Shown: positions 1 to 8,771 of the stretch, in pieces
How the letters are laid out: every line of letters starts with the position of its first letter
Position numbering within the stretch: position 1 is the first letter of the stretch
NCBI RefSeq assembly: GCF_016907255.1
Contig: NZ_JAFBBQ010000001.1
Coordinates: 1,488,001-1,552,000 of the forward strand
Length of the DNA stretch: 64,000 bases
Reading direction: 5' to 3'
From: Microbacterium keratanolyticum
GTDB taxonomy: Bacteria; Actinomycetota; Actinomycetes; Actinomycetales; Microbacteriaceae
Made by a program: the position numbers and the translations under genes
Notes under the pieces: generated by a model
The model's input: only the letters and a program-made list of their open reading frames with translations
Database searches by the model: none
What the model was told of the DNA's origin: nothing

Positions 1-1407
1 AGCCCAGTCAACGGCAAGCCGTTCACCGAGGTCGGCCGCGGCACCGTCGAAGACATCGACCGCGCCGTTGACGTCGCCTGGAAGGCCTTCGGCAGCTGGG
101 GCAAGACCAGCCCCGCGCAGCGCGCTGTCGTGCTCAACAGGATCGCCGACCGCATGGAGCAGCATCTCGAAGAGATCGCCGTCGCCGAGACGTGGGAGAA
201 CGGCAAGCCTGTGCGCGAGACGCTCGCCGCCGACATCCCGCTCGCGATCGACCACTTCCGCTACTTCGCAGGGGTGCTGCGCGCGCAGGAAGGCGGCATC
301 AGCCAGCTCGACGAGAACACAGTCGCGTACCACTTCCACGAGCCGCTCGGCGTGGTCGGGCAGATCATCCCCTGGAACTTCCCCATCCTGATGGCGACGT
401 GGAAACTCGCTCCTGCGCTCGCCGCGGGCAACTGCATCGTGATCAAGCCCGCCGAGCAGACTCCGGCTTCTCTGCTTTTCCTCTTCGATCTCATCGGCGA
501 CCTGATCCCCGCCGGCGTCGTGAACATCGTCAACGGCTTCGGCATCGAGGCGGGCGCCCCGCTCGCGCAGCACAAGCGCATCCGCAAGGTCGCCTTCACC
601 GGAGAGACGACGACAGGGCGCCTCATCATGCAGTACGCGTCGCAGAACCTCATCCCGGTGACGCTGGAGCTCGGAGGCAAGAGCCCGAACGTGTTCTTCG
701 AGGACGTCGCACGCTCGACCAGCGACCCCTATTACGACAAGGCGCTCGAGGGCTTCACGATGTTCGCTCTCAACCAGGGCGAAGTCTGCACCTGCCCCTC
801 GCGCGCCCTCATCCAGCGGTCGATCTACGACACCTTCCTCGCGGACGGTCTGGATCGCGTGCAGAAGGTACGCCAGGGCAACCCGCTCGACCCGAACACG
901 ATGATCGGCGCCCAGGCGTCCAACGACCAGCTCGAGAAGATCCTGTCCTATATCGACATCGGAAAGCAGGGCGGTGCGCGACTGCTCATCGGTGGGGAGC
1001 GCGCCGACCTCGGCGGCGATCTGAGCGAGGGCTTCTACGTGCAGCCGACGGTGTTCGAGGGCACGAACGACATGCGCATCTTCCAGGAGGAGATCTTCGG
1101 ACCGGTGCTGTCGGTCACGAGCTTCGACGACTTCGACGACGCGATCGGCATCGCCAACGACACGCTCTACGGCCTCGGTGCCGGGGTGTGGAGCCGAAGC
1201 GGCGACACCGCGTACCGTGCCGGGCGTGCGATCGAGGCGGGTCGCGTCTGGACGAACACGTACCACCAGTACCCCGCACACGCCGCCTTCGGTGGGTACA
1301 AGCAGTCGGGCATCGGCCGTGAGAACCACAAGATGATGCTCGACCACTATCAGCAGACCAAGAACCTCCTGGTCTCCTACGCCGAAGGCCCGATGGGCTT
1401 CTTCTGA
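1..1407 (+). CDS. NAD-dependent aldehyde dehydrogenase, 5' end cut by the window
   Basis: Oxidises an aldehyde to the acid in the cytoplasm. The reading frame is open from base 1, so 468 residues are visible and roughly 35-40 N-terminal residues of a ~507-residue enzyme are missing. Visible ALDH motifs are PWNFP, the Rossmann region, ELGGKSPN with the catalytic Glu near base 667, and GEVCTCPSR with the nucleophilic Cys at codon 787. The [13 protein letters not shown] stretch near the C-terminus is typical of acetaldehyde/chloroacetaldehyde-type enzymes (ExaC/AldB group). The stop overlaps the start of a DUF779 gene (TGATG), a pairing that recurs with this ALDH subgroup. A zinc alcohol dehydrogenase lies convergently next to it, so alcohol oxidation through the aldehyde is the likely pathway. 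The precise substrate cannot be read from the sequence. Confidence 0.93.
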   Translation, partial: SPVNGKPFTEVGRGTVEDIDRAVDVAWKAFGSWGKTSPAQRAVVLNRIADRMEQHLEEIAVAETWENGKPVRETLAADIPLAIDHFRYFAGVLRAQEGGISQLDENTVAYHFHEPLGVVGQIIPWNFPILMATWKLAPALAAGNCIVIKPAEQTPASLLFLFDLIGDLIPAGVVNIVNGFGIEAGAPLAQHKRIRKVAFTGETTTGRLIMQYASQNLIPVTLELGGKSPNVFFEDVARSTSDPYYDKALEGFTMFALNQGEVCTCPSRALIQRSIYDTFLADGLDRVQKVRQGNPLDPNTMIGAQASNDQLEKILSYIDIGKQGGARLLIGGERADLGGDLSEGFYVQPTVFEGTNDMRIFQEEIFGPVLSVTSFDDFDDAIGIANDTLYGLGAGVWSRSGDTAYRAGRAIEAGRVWTNTYHQYPAHAAFGGYKQSGIGRENHKMMLDHYQQTKNLLVSYAEGPMGFF

Positions 1408-1796
1408 TGCCTGATCAGTTCAGCAGGGTCGCCGTGTCTGACGACGCGGCGGCCCTGCTCCGTCAGCTCACCCTGCAGCACGGGCCACTGATGTTCCATC
1501 AGTCGGGCGGATGCTGCGATGGCTCGGCCCCCATGTGCTACCCCGTGGGCATGTTCCTCACCGGTCCGAGCGATGTGAATCTGGGGGCGCTGGATGTGGG
1601 GCTGGATGCCGCGGTCGACGTCTTCATGTCGGAAGCGCAGTTCGAATACTGGAAGTACACCCACCTCACGATCGATGTCGTACCCGGCAGAGGAGCGGGC
1701 TTCTCGGTCGAGTCGCCGACCGGCCACCGCTTCATCACCCGTTCCCGCATGCTGGACGAGGCAGAGCTCGCATACTTCGGGCTCGCAGCCACCTGA
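1407..1796 (+). CDS. DUF779 family protein, aldehyde dehydrogenase partner
   Basis: A 129-residue cytoplasmic protein with the DUF779 hallmarks: the Cys-rich motif HQSGGCCDGSAPMC at about residues 31-44, then a metal-site-like Cys/Tyr region and EYWKYTHLTIDVVPGRGAGF. Its biochemical role is unknown. The family is found almost always beside acetaldehyde-type aldehyde dehydrogenases, as here, and the TGATG overlap with the upstream stop implies translational coupling. The three Cys and one His would suit metal binding or a redox or assembly role; that is inference. The final codons form the left arm of a 19-bp inverted repeat. Confidence 0.85.
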   Translation: MPDQFSRVAVSDDAAALLRQLTLQHGPLMFHQSGGCCDGSAPMCYPVGMFLTGPSDVNLGALDVGLDAAVDVFMSEAQFEYWKYTHLTIDVVPGRGAGFSVESPTGHRFITRSRMLDEAELAYFGLAAT

Positions 1797-1817
1797 CCGC
1801 GAGCCCGAAGTATGCGA
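1768..1817. terminator. Large bidirectional hairpin between convergent genes
   Basis: A perfect 19-bp inverted repeat, arms 1768-1786 and 1799-1817, with a 12-base loop. The left arm lies inside the last codons of the DUF779 gene and the loop contains its stop codon. The right arm ends 10 bases before the stop of the opposing alcohol dehydrogenase. There is no clear U-tract, but the length and convergent setting fit a shared terminator. Confidence 0.7.
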
Positions 1818-1827
1818 TGAGCGAGAC

Positions 1828-2862
1828 CTACGGCACGACGACCGCCCGCCCGCGCACCTCGCCCTTGTGCAGCTTCTCGTAGGCTTCCACCGCCGTGTCA
1901 AGCGTGTACTGCTCGACGTGGACGCCGACCGAGCCGGTGCGGGCCAGGTCGAGCACTTCGATCAGCTCGCTGCGGCTGCCCCAGTAGGGGGCGCGCACCG
2001 AGGCGCCGAAGGGTGTGGAGAAGAAGCCGGTCGGCAGGATGCCTCCGCCGATTCCGACGATCTGGATGTCGCCGTCGACGGCGACCACCTGGCGGGCGAT
2101 GTCGAGCGTCGGCTGCACGCCGGTGAAGTCGAAGACGGCTTCGGCACCCACGCCGCCGGTGAGCTCGCGGATCTTCTCGACCGCGGAGGCATCCGACATC
2201 AGCGCGTGATGCGCACCGACCTCTCGGGCCAACGAAAGCTTCTCCTCGCTGATGTCGAGAGCGATCACCGTCACCGGAGACACCGCGCGTAGCACCTGGA
2301 TACCCACGTGGCCGAGGCCACCCGTGCCGATCACCACAGCGGTCGCTCCGGCGCGAAGCTTCTGCGCCGACGACATGATCGCGTGGTACGGCGTGAGGCC
2401 CGCGTCGGTGAGGGAGACGGTCTCGATCGGATCGAGGTCGCCGAGCGGCACGAGGTGACGTGCGTCATCGACGATCACGTACTCGGCCATCGCACCCGGG
2501 GCACCGAGTCCCGGAGGGGCGATGCCCAGCTCGGCGGCACGGGTGCAGTAGTTCTCCTTGCCCTGTGCGCACGCGTGACACTGGCCGCATCCCCATGGGC
2601 CGTAGATCGCGTAGGAGCCGCCGAGCTCAATGCCTTCGACGCCGTCGCCGAGCTTGTCGACGATACCCGCACCTTCGTGACCGAGAGTGAGGGGCAGTCC
2701 GTAGGCGTACTGCTCGGCCGGGAGGCCCATGATGAACCAGTCCGAGTGACAGAGCCCGGCCGCGGTGACCTTCAGCCTGATCTGACCCGGCCCCGGTTCA
2801 GGCGTGGGGATCTCGACGAGCTCCGGGCCCTTGCCGATCTCGCGATACTGGATGGCTTTCAT
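1828..2862 (-). CDS. Zinc-dependent alcohol dehydrogenase (MDR superfamily)
   Basis: A 344-residue NAD(P)-dependent alcohol dehydrogenase. Catalytic zinc ligands are Cys38 (GLCHSD) and the GHE at 61-63. Structural zinc cysteines are 92, 95, 98 and 106 (CGQC, AC, YC). A nucleotide-binding GTGGLGHVGIQ follows near residue 180. The length suits the family (about 340-350). The usual GDRV turn before the structural zinc loop is replaced by GGSY. The ATG start has GAGGAG five bases upstream. It faces the aldehyde dehydrogenase/DUF779 pair, and the two enzymes could act in sequence on one alcohol, but they are separately transcribed. Confidence 0.93.
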   Translation of the reverse strand: MKAIQYREIGKGPELVEIPTPEPGPGQIRLKVTAAGLCHSDWFIMGLPAEQYAYGLPLTLGHEGAGIVDKLGDGVEGIELGGSYAIYGPWGCGQCHACAQGKENYCTRAAELGIAPPGLGAPGAMAEYVIVDDARHLVPLGDLDPIETVSLTDAGLTPYHAIMSSAQKLRAGATAVVIGTGGLGHVGIQVLRAVSPVTVIALDISEEKLSLAREVGAHHALMSDASAVEKIRELTGGVGAEAVFDFTGVQPTLDIARQVVAVDGDIQIVGIGGGILPTGFFSTPFGASVRAPYWGSRSELIEVLDLARTGSVGVHVEQYTLDTAVEAYEKLHKGEVRGRAVVVP

Positions 2863-3029
2863 ACCTGCTCCTCATCTGAGGGCGGATGCGCCCTCGGTCG
2901 TGGCGAAGCGCGGCGGCATCGCCGCACATCCAGCTTCGCACTCTCCGCGCGCCGATGGGCGGGTGTGCGCCGTGAATACTGTCCACAGGGATGCCCGCGC
3001 ACTGCCCGGGTGCCGCTGGTGTGTCGCCC

Positions 3030-3344
3030 ATGGGCGCGTGGGGCCATGGGCCGTTTGAGAACGACGGGGCGGGGCATTTCCTCGCGGAGATTCGCCACGG
3101 CGACTTCACTTTAGGGGGCGAGTGGGCATTTGAAGACCCTGACTATCTCGAAGCGGACGGCGGACAGATCGCCGTCCCGCTGGCAGCTCTCGTGCGCGTG
3201 ACGCACGGCGAGCTGGCGACGCCGGAAGAGGTCGATGCGGCCAGCGTGGAGGCGTTCGCGGCCCAGCTGAATCCCGAACGCCTCGAGTGGATCACCGCTC
3301 AGTTCGAACGGACGCTTTCAGACGGTGAGGCTTCCGAGCTCTAG
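3030..3344 (+). CDS. DUF4259 domain protein
   Basis: A 104-residue acidic cytoplasmic protein. The N-terminus MGAWGHGPFENDGAGHFL is the DUF4259 signature (usually M-G-x-W-G-x-G-x-F-x-N-D), which is why the ATG at 3030 is chosen over one 39 bases upstream. No catalytic residues or membrane segments are evident. Function is unknown across the family. It appears to be a single-gene unit between two convergent or divergent neighbours. Confidence 0.8.
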   Translation: MGAWGHGPFENDGAGHFLAEIRHGDFTLGGEWAFEDPDYLEADGGQIAVPLAALVRVTHGELATPEEVDAASVEAFAAQLNPERLEWITAQFERTLSDGEASEL

Positions 3345-3427
3345 GAGCTCTCGGAGGAGACGGAGTACTTCGAAGCCTGGAAGTAGGCGTCCGTCGCGCC
3401 CTGAGAATCGGGTCCTGAGAATTGCGC

Positions 3428-4534
3428 TCAGAAGAAATGGCTGATCAGGCCGAAAGCCGCAACGAGGCCGAAGAGGATGAACAGCACCCAGGGCACGGAC
3501 TGCTTTAGCCGCCGACCTTGCGGAGCGACTCCTGGCGGGGGAGCGAAAGCACCGGCAGGAGCGGCGAACGGAAGTGCCGTGCCATCCGCCATCTGCATCG
3601 GCGAGGTGCCTGCAGCAGACGCCGTGTGAGTCGCGATCAAGCGCTCGTCGCGCCAGCGACCCCACTGGTCGAGCTTGGTCATGAGCGCATCGACGGCGCC
3701 GAACAGCCAGGCCCAGGTGGTGGCATCCAGCGTCGACGCCTCTCGCGAGGCGTAGAGGAACAGCCAGTCGTCGACGATCTCGACATCGAGTTGCGCCACA
3801 TTCTCGATGAAGCGCGCCATGATGTCGGGGGTGAACAGGTACAGCGCATCGCGCTCGTATCCCTCGGGGCAGTAGAGGGAGAAGTGCTTGTCGAAGTCAC
3901 CCTCGAGACCCAGACGCTGCTTCTTGTTGAAGCTTGTCGGCAGGTTCGATCCGAACAGCGAGTTGTTGCCACTCGAATCGAGCACGATGTTCGGCAGTGG
4001 CACGTCGAGCTTGACCGCCACGTACCCCCACTCGTGCGTCGTGCGGTTCTTGCCCGAGCCGGTGGAGTACTGGAAGTTGCCGAACTCGACCAGGCGTGGA
4101 CGCTCGCCGCGGATGACCTGCTGAGACACACGGCTGTCGCCCTCATGGAAGATCATCCCGGGCAAGGCGGGGTCACGCACGGTGCCGACGTACTGCATAC
4201 GGTTCGCTTCGGCGAAACGGTGCAGACGATAGCGCTTGATGCGCGAGTGCCGTAGACCCAGAACCAGCGCGAACGCGGCGCCTGCGATGATCGCCGCTGC
4301 GATCCCGATGATGAGTAGTCCCTGCCCTGTGTGGCCGTCGGCGAAAAGCTCGAGGACGTATCCGATGAGCGACGGAACCACCGTGACCAGCATGAACAAC
4401 GCGACAGCGGCGCCGAGGGCGATCGCGATGATCGCCCCGACCGACACCGGCGTGCGGTGGTTCTTCGCGAAGGCCCTCACCTCATGCGGATCCACGGGCT
4501 CTGTCAGCGGGCTGGCATCGAAAGACACGGTCAT
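3428..4534 (-). CDS. DUF3137-like membrane-anchored protein
   Basis: About 368 residues. Two hydrophobic helices near the N-terminus (around residues 32-60 and 70-95) are followed by a large soluble domain with a conserved-looking core (GNFQYSTGSG, EWGYVAVKLDVPLPNIVLDS, FSLYCPEGYERDALYLFTPDIMARF). This layout matches DUF3137/YpuA-like proteins of unknown role. A proline-rich linker and a final hydrophobic helix near the C-terminus suggest a third membrane segment. The ATG at 4534 has GGGAGA at good spacing. An in-frame ATG at 4576 with GAGGAG is an alternative, but the intervening codons have low GC3, so the shorter form is preferred. Confidence 0.65.
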   Translation of the reverse strand: MTVSFDASPLTEPVDPHEVRAFAKNHRTPVSVGAIIAIALGAAVALFMLVTVVPSLIGYVLELFADGHTGQGLLIIGIAAAIIAGAAFALVLGLRHSRIKRYRLHRFAEANRMQYVGTVRDPALPGMIFHEGDSRVSQQVIRGERPRLVEFGNFQYSTGSGKNRTTHEWGYVAVKLDVPLPNIVLDSSGNNSLFGSNLPTSFNKKQRLGLEGDFDKHFSLYCPEGYERDALYLFTPDIMARFIENVAQLDVEIVDDWLFLYASREASTLDATTWAWLFGAVDALMTKLDQWGRWRDERLIATHTASAAGTSPMQMADGTALPFAAPAGAFAPPPGVAPQGRRLKQSVPWVLFILFGLVAAFGLISHFF

Positions 4535-4723
4535 TGGTTCTCCCGCTGTTGGGTTGAGCACGCAGGCAACGCGCATAACGTGCTCCTCGGTGTTCACGCA
4601 GTTGCCCGAAGGGTGGGCGCAGAGGTGTCACTCTGCGTCGTTTCCGAGACGCATTGCGCGCGCTGACTGATTCCAGCGTAGAGCGGCGGCGAGGGGAGAG
4701 GGTGACAACGGCGACTTTCCTAC

Positions 4724-4772
4724 TTGACACCGTTCCCAACCTCCGCCAAGCTGGTTATTGGGAACGATCCCA
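4724..4772 (+). promoter_or_regulatory. Paired LacI-type operators upstream of the deglycase operon
   Basis: Two half-symmetric sites with a central CpG: TGACACCGTTCCCA at 4725-4738 and TGGGAACGATCCCA at 4759-4772. The first is identical to the site at 11650-11663, and the second closely resembles the palindrome at 11694-11707. TTGACA at 4724-4729 could be a -35 element overlapped by the first site. The LacI gene at 10467-11555 is the obvious candidate regulator. Confidence 0.7.
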
Positions 4773-4803
4773 CTTAGAATCTCAAAGGAAAGCAGCATTG
4801 ACG

Positions 4804-5823
4804 ATGAGTGACCTGATTCCGGTTCCGGATGACTTCGAGGCCTGCGTACAGCACGCGATCGATCAGGACGACAAGGCCCGTGGCCTCGTCGACCAGGCCG
4901 TAGCGCGTGGCATCGAGAAGGTGTATCTCGTCGGCTGCGGCGGATCCCACTTCGGCACCTACCCGGCATTCGACCTGCTCGACCGCTACGCCACGGGCAT
5001 CACGACCCAGCGCATCACCAGCGCCGAGCTCACCTCCCGCAACCCTTCCGGCCTGAACGAGCGTTCGCTCGTCGTCGCCGCCTCGCACTCCGGCAACACC
5101 CCTGAGACGGTCGCTGCCGCAGAGTTCGCCAAGAGCAAGGGTGCCCTCGTCGCAGGCATCTCCCGCATCGGCGACAACGGCCTCTCGCGCATCGGTGACG
5201 TCCACCTCGACTACCCCGACACGATCTCGATCACCGAGCCCAAGCTCGTGCACAACGAGCAGATCGCCCTGGCGCTGCTCGAGGCATTCGGCGCTGCAGA
5301 CAAGGCCGCCGACATCCGTAGCGGGATGGCTGCACTCCCGGCAGCGCTCCGCGCCGTGAAGGATGAGGTCGCCGAGGTTGGTGAGCGCGTCGCAGACCTG
5401 CTCGAGAACGCTCCGCTCAGCTACATCGTCGGTGGCGGACCCGCCTACGGCATGGCCAAGATGATGTCCTGGTGCTACTTCCAGGAGATGAGCTGGATGA
5501 ACTCCGCCGCGATCAACGCTGGCGACTTCTTCCATGGCCCGCTGGAGATGGTGCTCGAAGACACCACCGTCGTCACCCTCGTCGCTGAGGACGCCAGCCG
5601 TGCACTCGGCGAGCGGGTTATCCGCTTCACGGAGAACTACACGAAGAACTCGGCTGCTGTCGACACCGCAAAGTTCTCGCTCCCCGGCATCCCCGCCGCG
5701 GCACGTCCCGACCTCAGCGTCGTCGCCCTCATGAGCGCCGAGCGTCGTGTGCTCGACCACGTCGCAGCGCGCCGCGGTCACGACACCTCGCAGCGTCGCT
5801 ACATGTACAAGGTCGCGTACTGA
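4804..5823 (+). CDS. SIS-family Amadori deglycase (FrlB/FraB type)
   Basis: Predicted to split a 6-phosphorylated fructosyl-amino acid into glucose 6-phosphate and the free amine. It has 339 residues and two SIS folds. GCGGSHFG (44-51) and ASHSGNTPET (93-102) form the sugar-phosphate site. Glu228 and His244 sit 16 residues apart in FQEMSW and DFFHGPLEM; this matches the spacing of the catalytic Glu/His pair reported for Salmonella FraB. The length equals FrlB/FraB (about 340). A PfkB kinase of FrlD type follows 27 bases downstream. The ATG at 4804 is distant from the AAAGGA; a TTG at 4798 lies at better spacing and is a real alternative. The amine moiety is unknown. Confidence 0.85.
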   Translation: MSDLIPVPDDFEACVQHAIDQDDKARGLVDQAVARGIEKVYLVGCGGSHFGTYPAFDLLDRYATGITTQRITSAELTSRNPSGLNERSLVVAASHSGNTPETVAAAEFAKSKGALVAGISRIGDNGLSRIGDVHLDYPDTISITEPKLVHNEQIALALLEAFGAADKAADIRSGMAALPAALRAVKDEVAEVGERVADLLENAPLSYIVGGGPAYGMAKMMSWCYFQEMSWMNSAAINAGDFFHGPLEMVLEDTTVVTLVAEDASRALGERVIRFTENYTKNSAAVDTAKFSLPGIPAAARPDLSVVALMSAERRVLDHVAARRGHDTSQRRYMYKVAY

Positions 5824-5850
5824 CCTGACTGGCAAGGACACACAAGAACA

Positions 5851-6711
5851 ATGAAGATACTCGGCGCTGGCGATAACGTCGCTGATCGTTATCTGCACCT
5901 GGCGACACTTTTCCCCGGGGGTAACGCCCTCAACGTGGCGGTTTTCGCCGCGCGTATGGGTGTCCACGCCGCATACCTCGGCGTCGTCGGCAACGACGAC
6001 GTGGGGCGACACATCCTCACCTCGCTCGATGCCGAGCACGTCGACACGACGCACGTCCGCGTTGGCGGTGGCCCCAACGCCACCGCCGACGTGGAGCTGC
6101 AGGACAACGACCGCGTGTTCCTGCGCTCCGACCGGACAACCGCGATCTTCGAGCTCGACGCGGCCCAGCTTGAGCTCATGCGCGGCTATGACGTCGTGCA
6201 CAGCGGCTACGCCGGCACCCTGCTTCCGCGGGTAGCCGAGATGGCCGCGCGCACGCTGGTGTCATTCGACTTCGGTAGCCGTTTCGACTTCGACGCCGTC
6301 AACGATGCGCTCCCGCACCTCCACCTCGCGTCCTTCTCCGGAAGCCACCTGAGCGAAGATGGAGCACGGGAACTGGTCGCAGCCGCACGAGCCGCCGGCG
6401 CGCAGCACGTGCTCGTCACCCGCGGTGACGAAGGCGCCTACTTCGGCGTCGGCGACCGGGTGCATCACCAGCAGGCGGATCGTGTCAGCGCGCTCGACAC
6501 GCTCGGTGCCGGTGACGCGTTCATCGCGAGCATCCTGGTGGGCCTCGGTACCGGTCGTGAGACCGGCACGATGCTCGCCGCCGCCAGTGCCCACGCGGCA
6601 CAGGTGTGCCAGGTACACGGTGCCTTCGGGCACGGAATGCCCTTCAACGTCGCGGCGGTGCAGTCCGCAGCGGCTTCCACCCAGACAGATGAGAAGGCGG
6701 TAACCCGATGA
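5851..6711 (+). CDS. PfkB-family sugar kinase (fructoselysine 6-kinase, FrlD-like)
   Basis: A 286-residue ribokinase-family enzyme expected to phosphorylate the 6-OH of a fructosyl-amine before cleavage by the upstream deglycase. FPGGNALNVAVFAARMG (21-37) gives the substrate/GG region, and DTLGAGDAF (216-224) carries the anion hole and catalytic Asp. The early GDN-x-x-D (7-12) and the VELQDNDRVF stretch (81-90) resemble E. coli FrlD more than fructokinase or ribokinase. The stop overlaps the next ATG by four bases, so kinase and hydantoinase A are translationally coupled. Confidence 0.85.
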   Translation: MKILGAGDNVADRYLHLATLFPGGNALNVAVFAARMGVHAAYLGVVGNDDVGRHILTSLDAEHVDTTHVRVGGGPNATADVELQDNDRVFLRSDRTTAIFELDAAQLELMRGYDVVHSGYAGTLLPRVAEMAARTLVSFDFGSRFDFDAVNDALPHLHLASFSGSHLSEDGARELVAAARAAGAQHVLVTRGDEGAYFGVGDRVHHQQADRVSALDTLGAGDAFIASILVGLGTGRETGTMLAAASAHAAQVCQVHGAFGHGMPFNVAAVQSAAASTQTDEKAVTR

Positions 6712-8771
6712 GCCTGCGGATCGGCGTCGACACAGGCGGCACGTTCACAGACATCTGCGCATTCGACGAGCAGACCGCTCGCGTGCACGTGCGTAAGGTC
6801 TCTAGCACCCCGGATGACCCGGGGCGCGCGATCGTGCAGGGCGTCACGGAGATCCTGGATCAAATCGGTGACCGTGAGATCGGTGAAGTCGCGTACTTCG
6901 CGCACGGGACGACGGTTGGCACGAACGCCCTCCTCACCGGACGCGGCGCGCTCACCGGCCTCATCACGACCCGTGGTTTCCGCGACCTGCTCGAACTCGG
7001 ACGTGGTCGCCGCCCCGCGATGTACGACCCGCAGGTCGACAAGCCGGAGCCGCACGTTCCCCGCCACCTGCGCAAGGAGGTCACCGAGCGCCTTCGCCAC
7101 ACTGGCGTCGTCGAGACACCCCTCAACGAGGATGACGTCCGCCTGGCTGTGCGCGAACTCCGTGAAGAGGGCGTGGCATCTATCGCCGTCTGTCTTCTCT
7201 ACAGCTACCTCGACGCGACGCACGAGAAGCGCATCGCCGAGATCATTGCGGAAGAGTTTCCCGGCGTCTACGTCTCGCTCTCGAGCGACGTCCTGCCGGA
7301 GTTCCGCGAGTACGAGCGTCTGTCGACCGTGGTCACGAACTCCTACGTCGGTCCCGTCGTTGCGAACTACCTGTCTCGCCTGCGCGGCGTGCTGGCAGAC
7401 CAGGGCCTGCGTGCGATCCCGCACGTGACCCAGAGCAACGGCGGTGTGATCCCGTTCCGCACGGCAGAGTCGATGCCCGTGCGTCTCGTGCTCTCCGGTC
7501 CCAGCACCGGTGTCGTCGGTGCCGCGCAGATCTGCTCGGCCGCCGGATTCCCCGACATCATCACCTTCGACATGGGCGGAACGTCGTCAGACATCTCGCT
7601 CGTGCAGGAGGGCAAGCCCAAGGTCACCGCCGGAATGGAGCTGGACGGCCGCCCGGTCCGTTCGCCCATGCTCGACATCCACACGGTCGGTGCCGGTGGC
7701 GGATCGCTCGCCTGGATCGACAGCGGCAACCACCTGCGCGTTGGCCCGCAGAGCGCCGGAGCCTTCCCCGGCCCCGCATGCTACGGCAACGGTGACGGCG
7801 CTGCCGTAACCGATGCCAACGTTGTGCTGCGGATGCTCAACCCCGAGTACCTGCTCAACGGCCAGATGAAGATCGACCGCGAAGCCTCCGTTGCCGCGGT
7901 GCGTCGCCTCGCCGAGCCGCTCGGGCTCAGCGTGGAGGAGACCGCGCTCGGCATTCTCCGCGTCGTGACCGCCAACATGGCGCGCGCGATCCGTGTTGTC
8001 TCGGTGCAGCGTGGTTACGACCCGCGTGACTACGCCCTCGTGCCCTTCGGTGGCGCAGGACCCCTGCACGCCTCGCGCCTGGCGCGCGAGCTGGGCATGC
8101 GTCGCATCGTGGTCCCCGAGATCCCCGGCGCACAGTCGGCACTGGGGCTGCTCATGACCGACGTCAAGACGGACTTCATGCGCACGCACATCGCCCCCGT
8201 GGCCGAGGCCGGCAGCGTAGCCATCGACGCGATCTTCGCGGAGCTCACCGAGAACGCCGATGAGTGGTTCGTCGAGGAAGAAGTTTCGGAAGAGGGACGT
8301 GCCGCTGTGCGTCGTATGGACCTGCGCTACCGCGGCCAGAACTTCGAGCTCGCTGTCGAGATTCCCGAGGGTTACAGCTTCACTGCCAGCGGCGTGACGC
8401 CCATCGTGGAGCTGTTCCACGAGGCACACGAGCGTGTCTACGGCTACCGTTCGGAGGATGCGCAGATCGAGGCGGTGACCTTCCGTCTGGAGGCGAGTGG
8501 ATCCGCACCGCGGTTCGACGTTCGCGAGGACGAGGTCACCGAGAACACAGCGGATGCCGCACGCGTTGACCTGCGCAGCTCCTGCTTCGATCCTGCTGTC
8601 GGCTTCGTGGACACCCCGGTCTATGACCGTGCGCTGTTGACGCCCGGCGATGTCATCGAAGGCCCGGCGATCGTCGAGCAGATGGACACCACCACGGTGC
8701 TGCTGCCCGGGGACCACTGCCGTGTCGATTCCTACCGCAACCTGATTATCGAGATCGGAGCTCAGTCATGA
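6708..8771 (+). CDS. hyuA: Hydantoinase/oxoprolinase subunit A
   Basis: A 687-residue ATP-dependent cyclic-amide or carboxylase-type subunit. The N-terminal Hydant_A_N fold begins IGVDTGGTFTDICAFDE. The ASKHA-type core has FDMGGTSSDISL near residues 287-298 and VGAGGGSLAWID further on, and a C-terminal domain follows. The length is normal for HyuA (about 690). It forms the usual pair with subunit B, overlapping it by four bases. Known relatives open hydantoins or 5-oxoproline with ATP, or are acetone/acetophenone carboxylases. Position next to a deglycase and kinase suggests it opens or processes a lactam-containing amine released from, or still on, a glycated compound. That substrate is inference. 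Confidence 0.9.
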   Translation: MSLRIGVDTGGTFTDICAFDEQTARVHVRKVSSTPDDPGRAIVQGVTEILDQIGDREIGEVAYFAHGTTVGTNALLTGRGALTGLITTRGFRDLLELGRGRRPAMYDPQVDKPEPHVPRHLRKEVTERLRHTGVVETPLNEDDVRLAVRELREEGVASIAVCLLYSYLDATHEKRIAEIIAEEFPGVYVSLSSDVLPEFREYERLSTVVTNSYVGPVVANYLSRLRGVLADQGLRAIPHVTQSNGGVIPFRTAESMPVRLVLSGPSTGVVGAAQICSAAGFPDIITFDMGGTSSDISLVQEGKPKVTAGMELDGRPVRSPMLDIHTVGAGGGSLAWIDSGNHLRVGPQSAGAFPGPACYGNGDGAAVTDANVVLRMLNPEYLLNGQMKIDREASVAAVRRLAEPLGLSVEETALGILRVVTANMARAIRVVSVQRGYDPRDYALVPFGGAGPLHASRLARELGMRRIVVPEIPGAQSALGLLMTDVKTDFMRTHIAPVAEAGSVAIDAIFAELTENADEWFVEEEVSEEGRAAVRRMDLRYRGQNFELAVEIPEGYSFTASGVTPIVELFHEAHERVYGYRSEDAQIEAVTFRLEASGSAPRFDVREDEVTENTADAARVDLRSSCFDPAVGFVDTPVYDRALLTPGDVIEGPAIVEQMDTTTVLLPGDHCRVDSYRNLIIEIGAQS

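Noticed and set aside
4534..4597. Longer DUF3137-like protein starting at GTG 4597 or ATG 4576
   Set aside because: The extra codons have poor GC3 and the ATG at 4534 has a good SD. The 4576 start also has a good SD, so it is kept only as an alternative.
4724..4758. Standard sigma-70 promoter with TTGACA as -35 before the deglycase gene
   Set aside because: No TANNNT lies at 16-19 bases from it; the closest AT-rich stretch is over 22 bases away. TTGACA may simply overlap the operator half-site.
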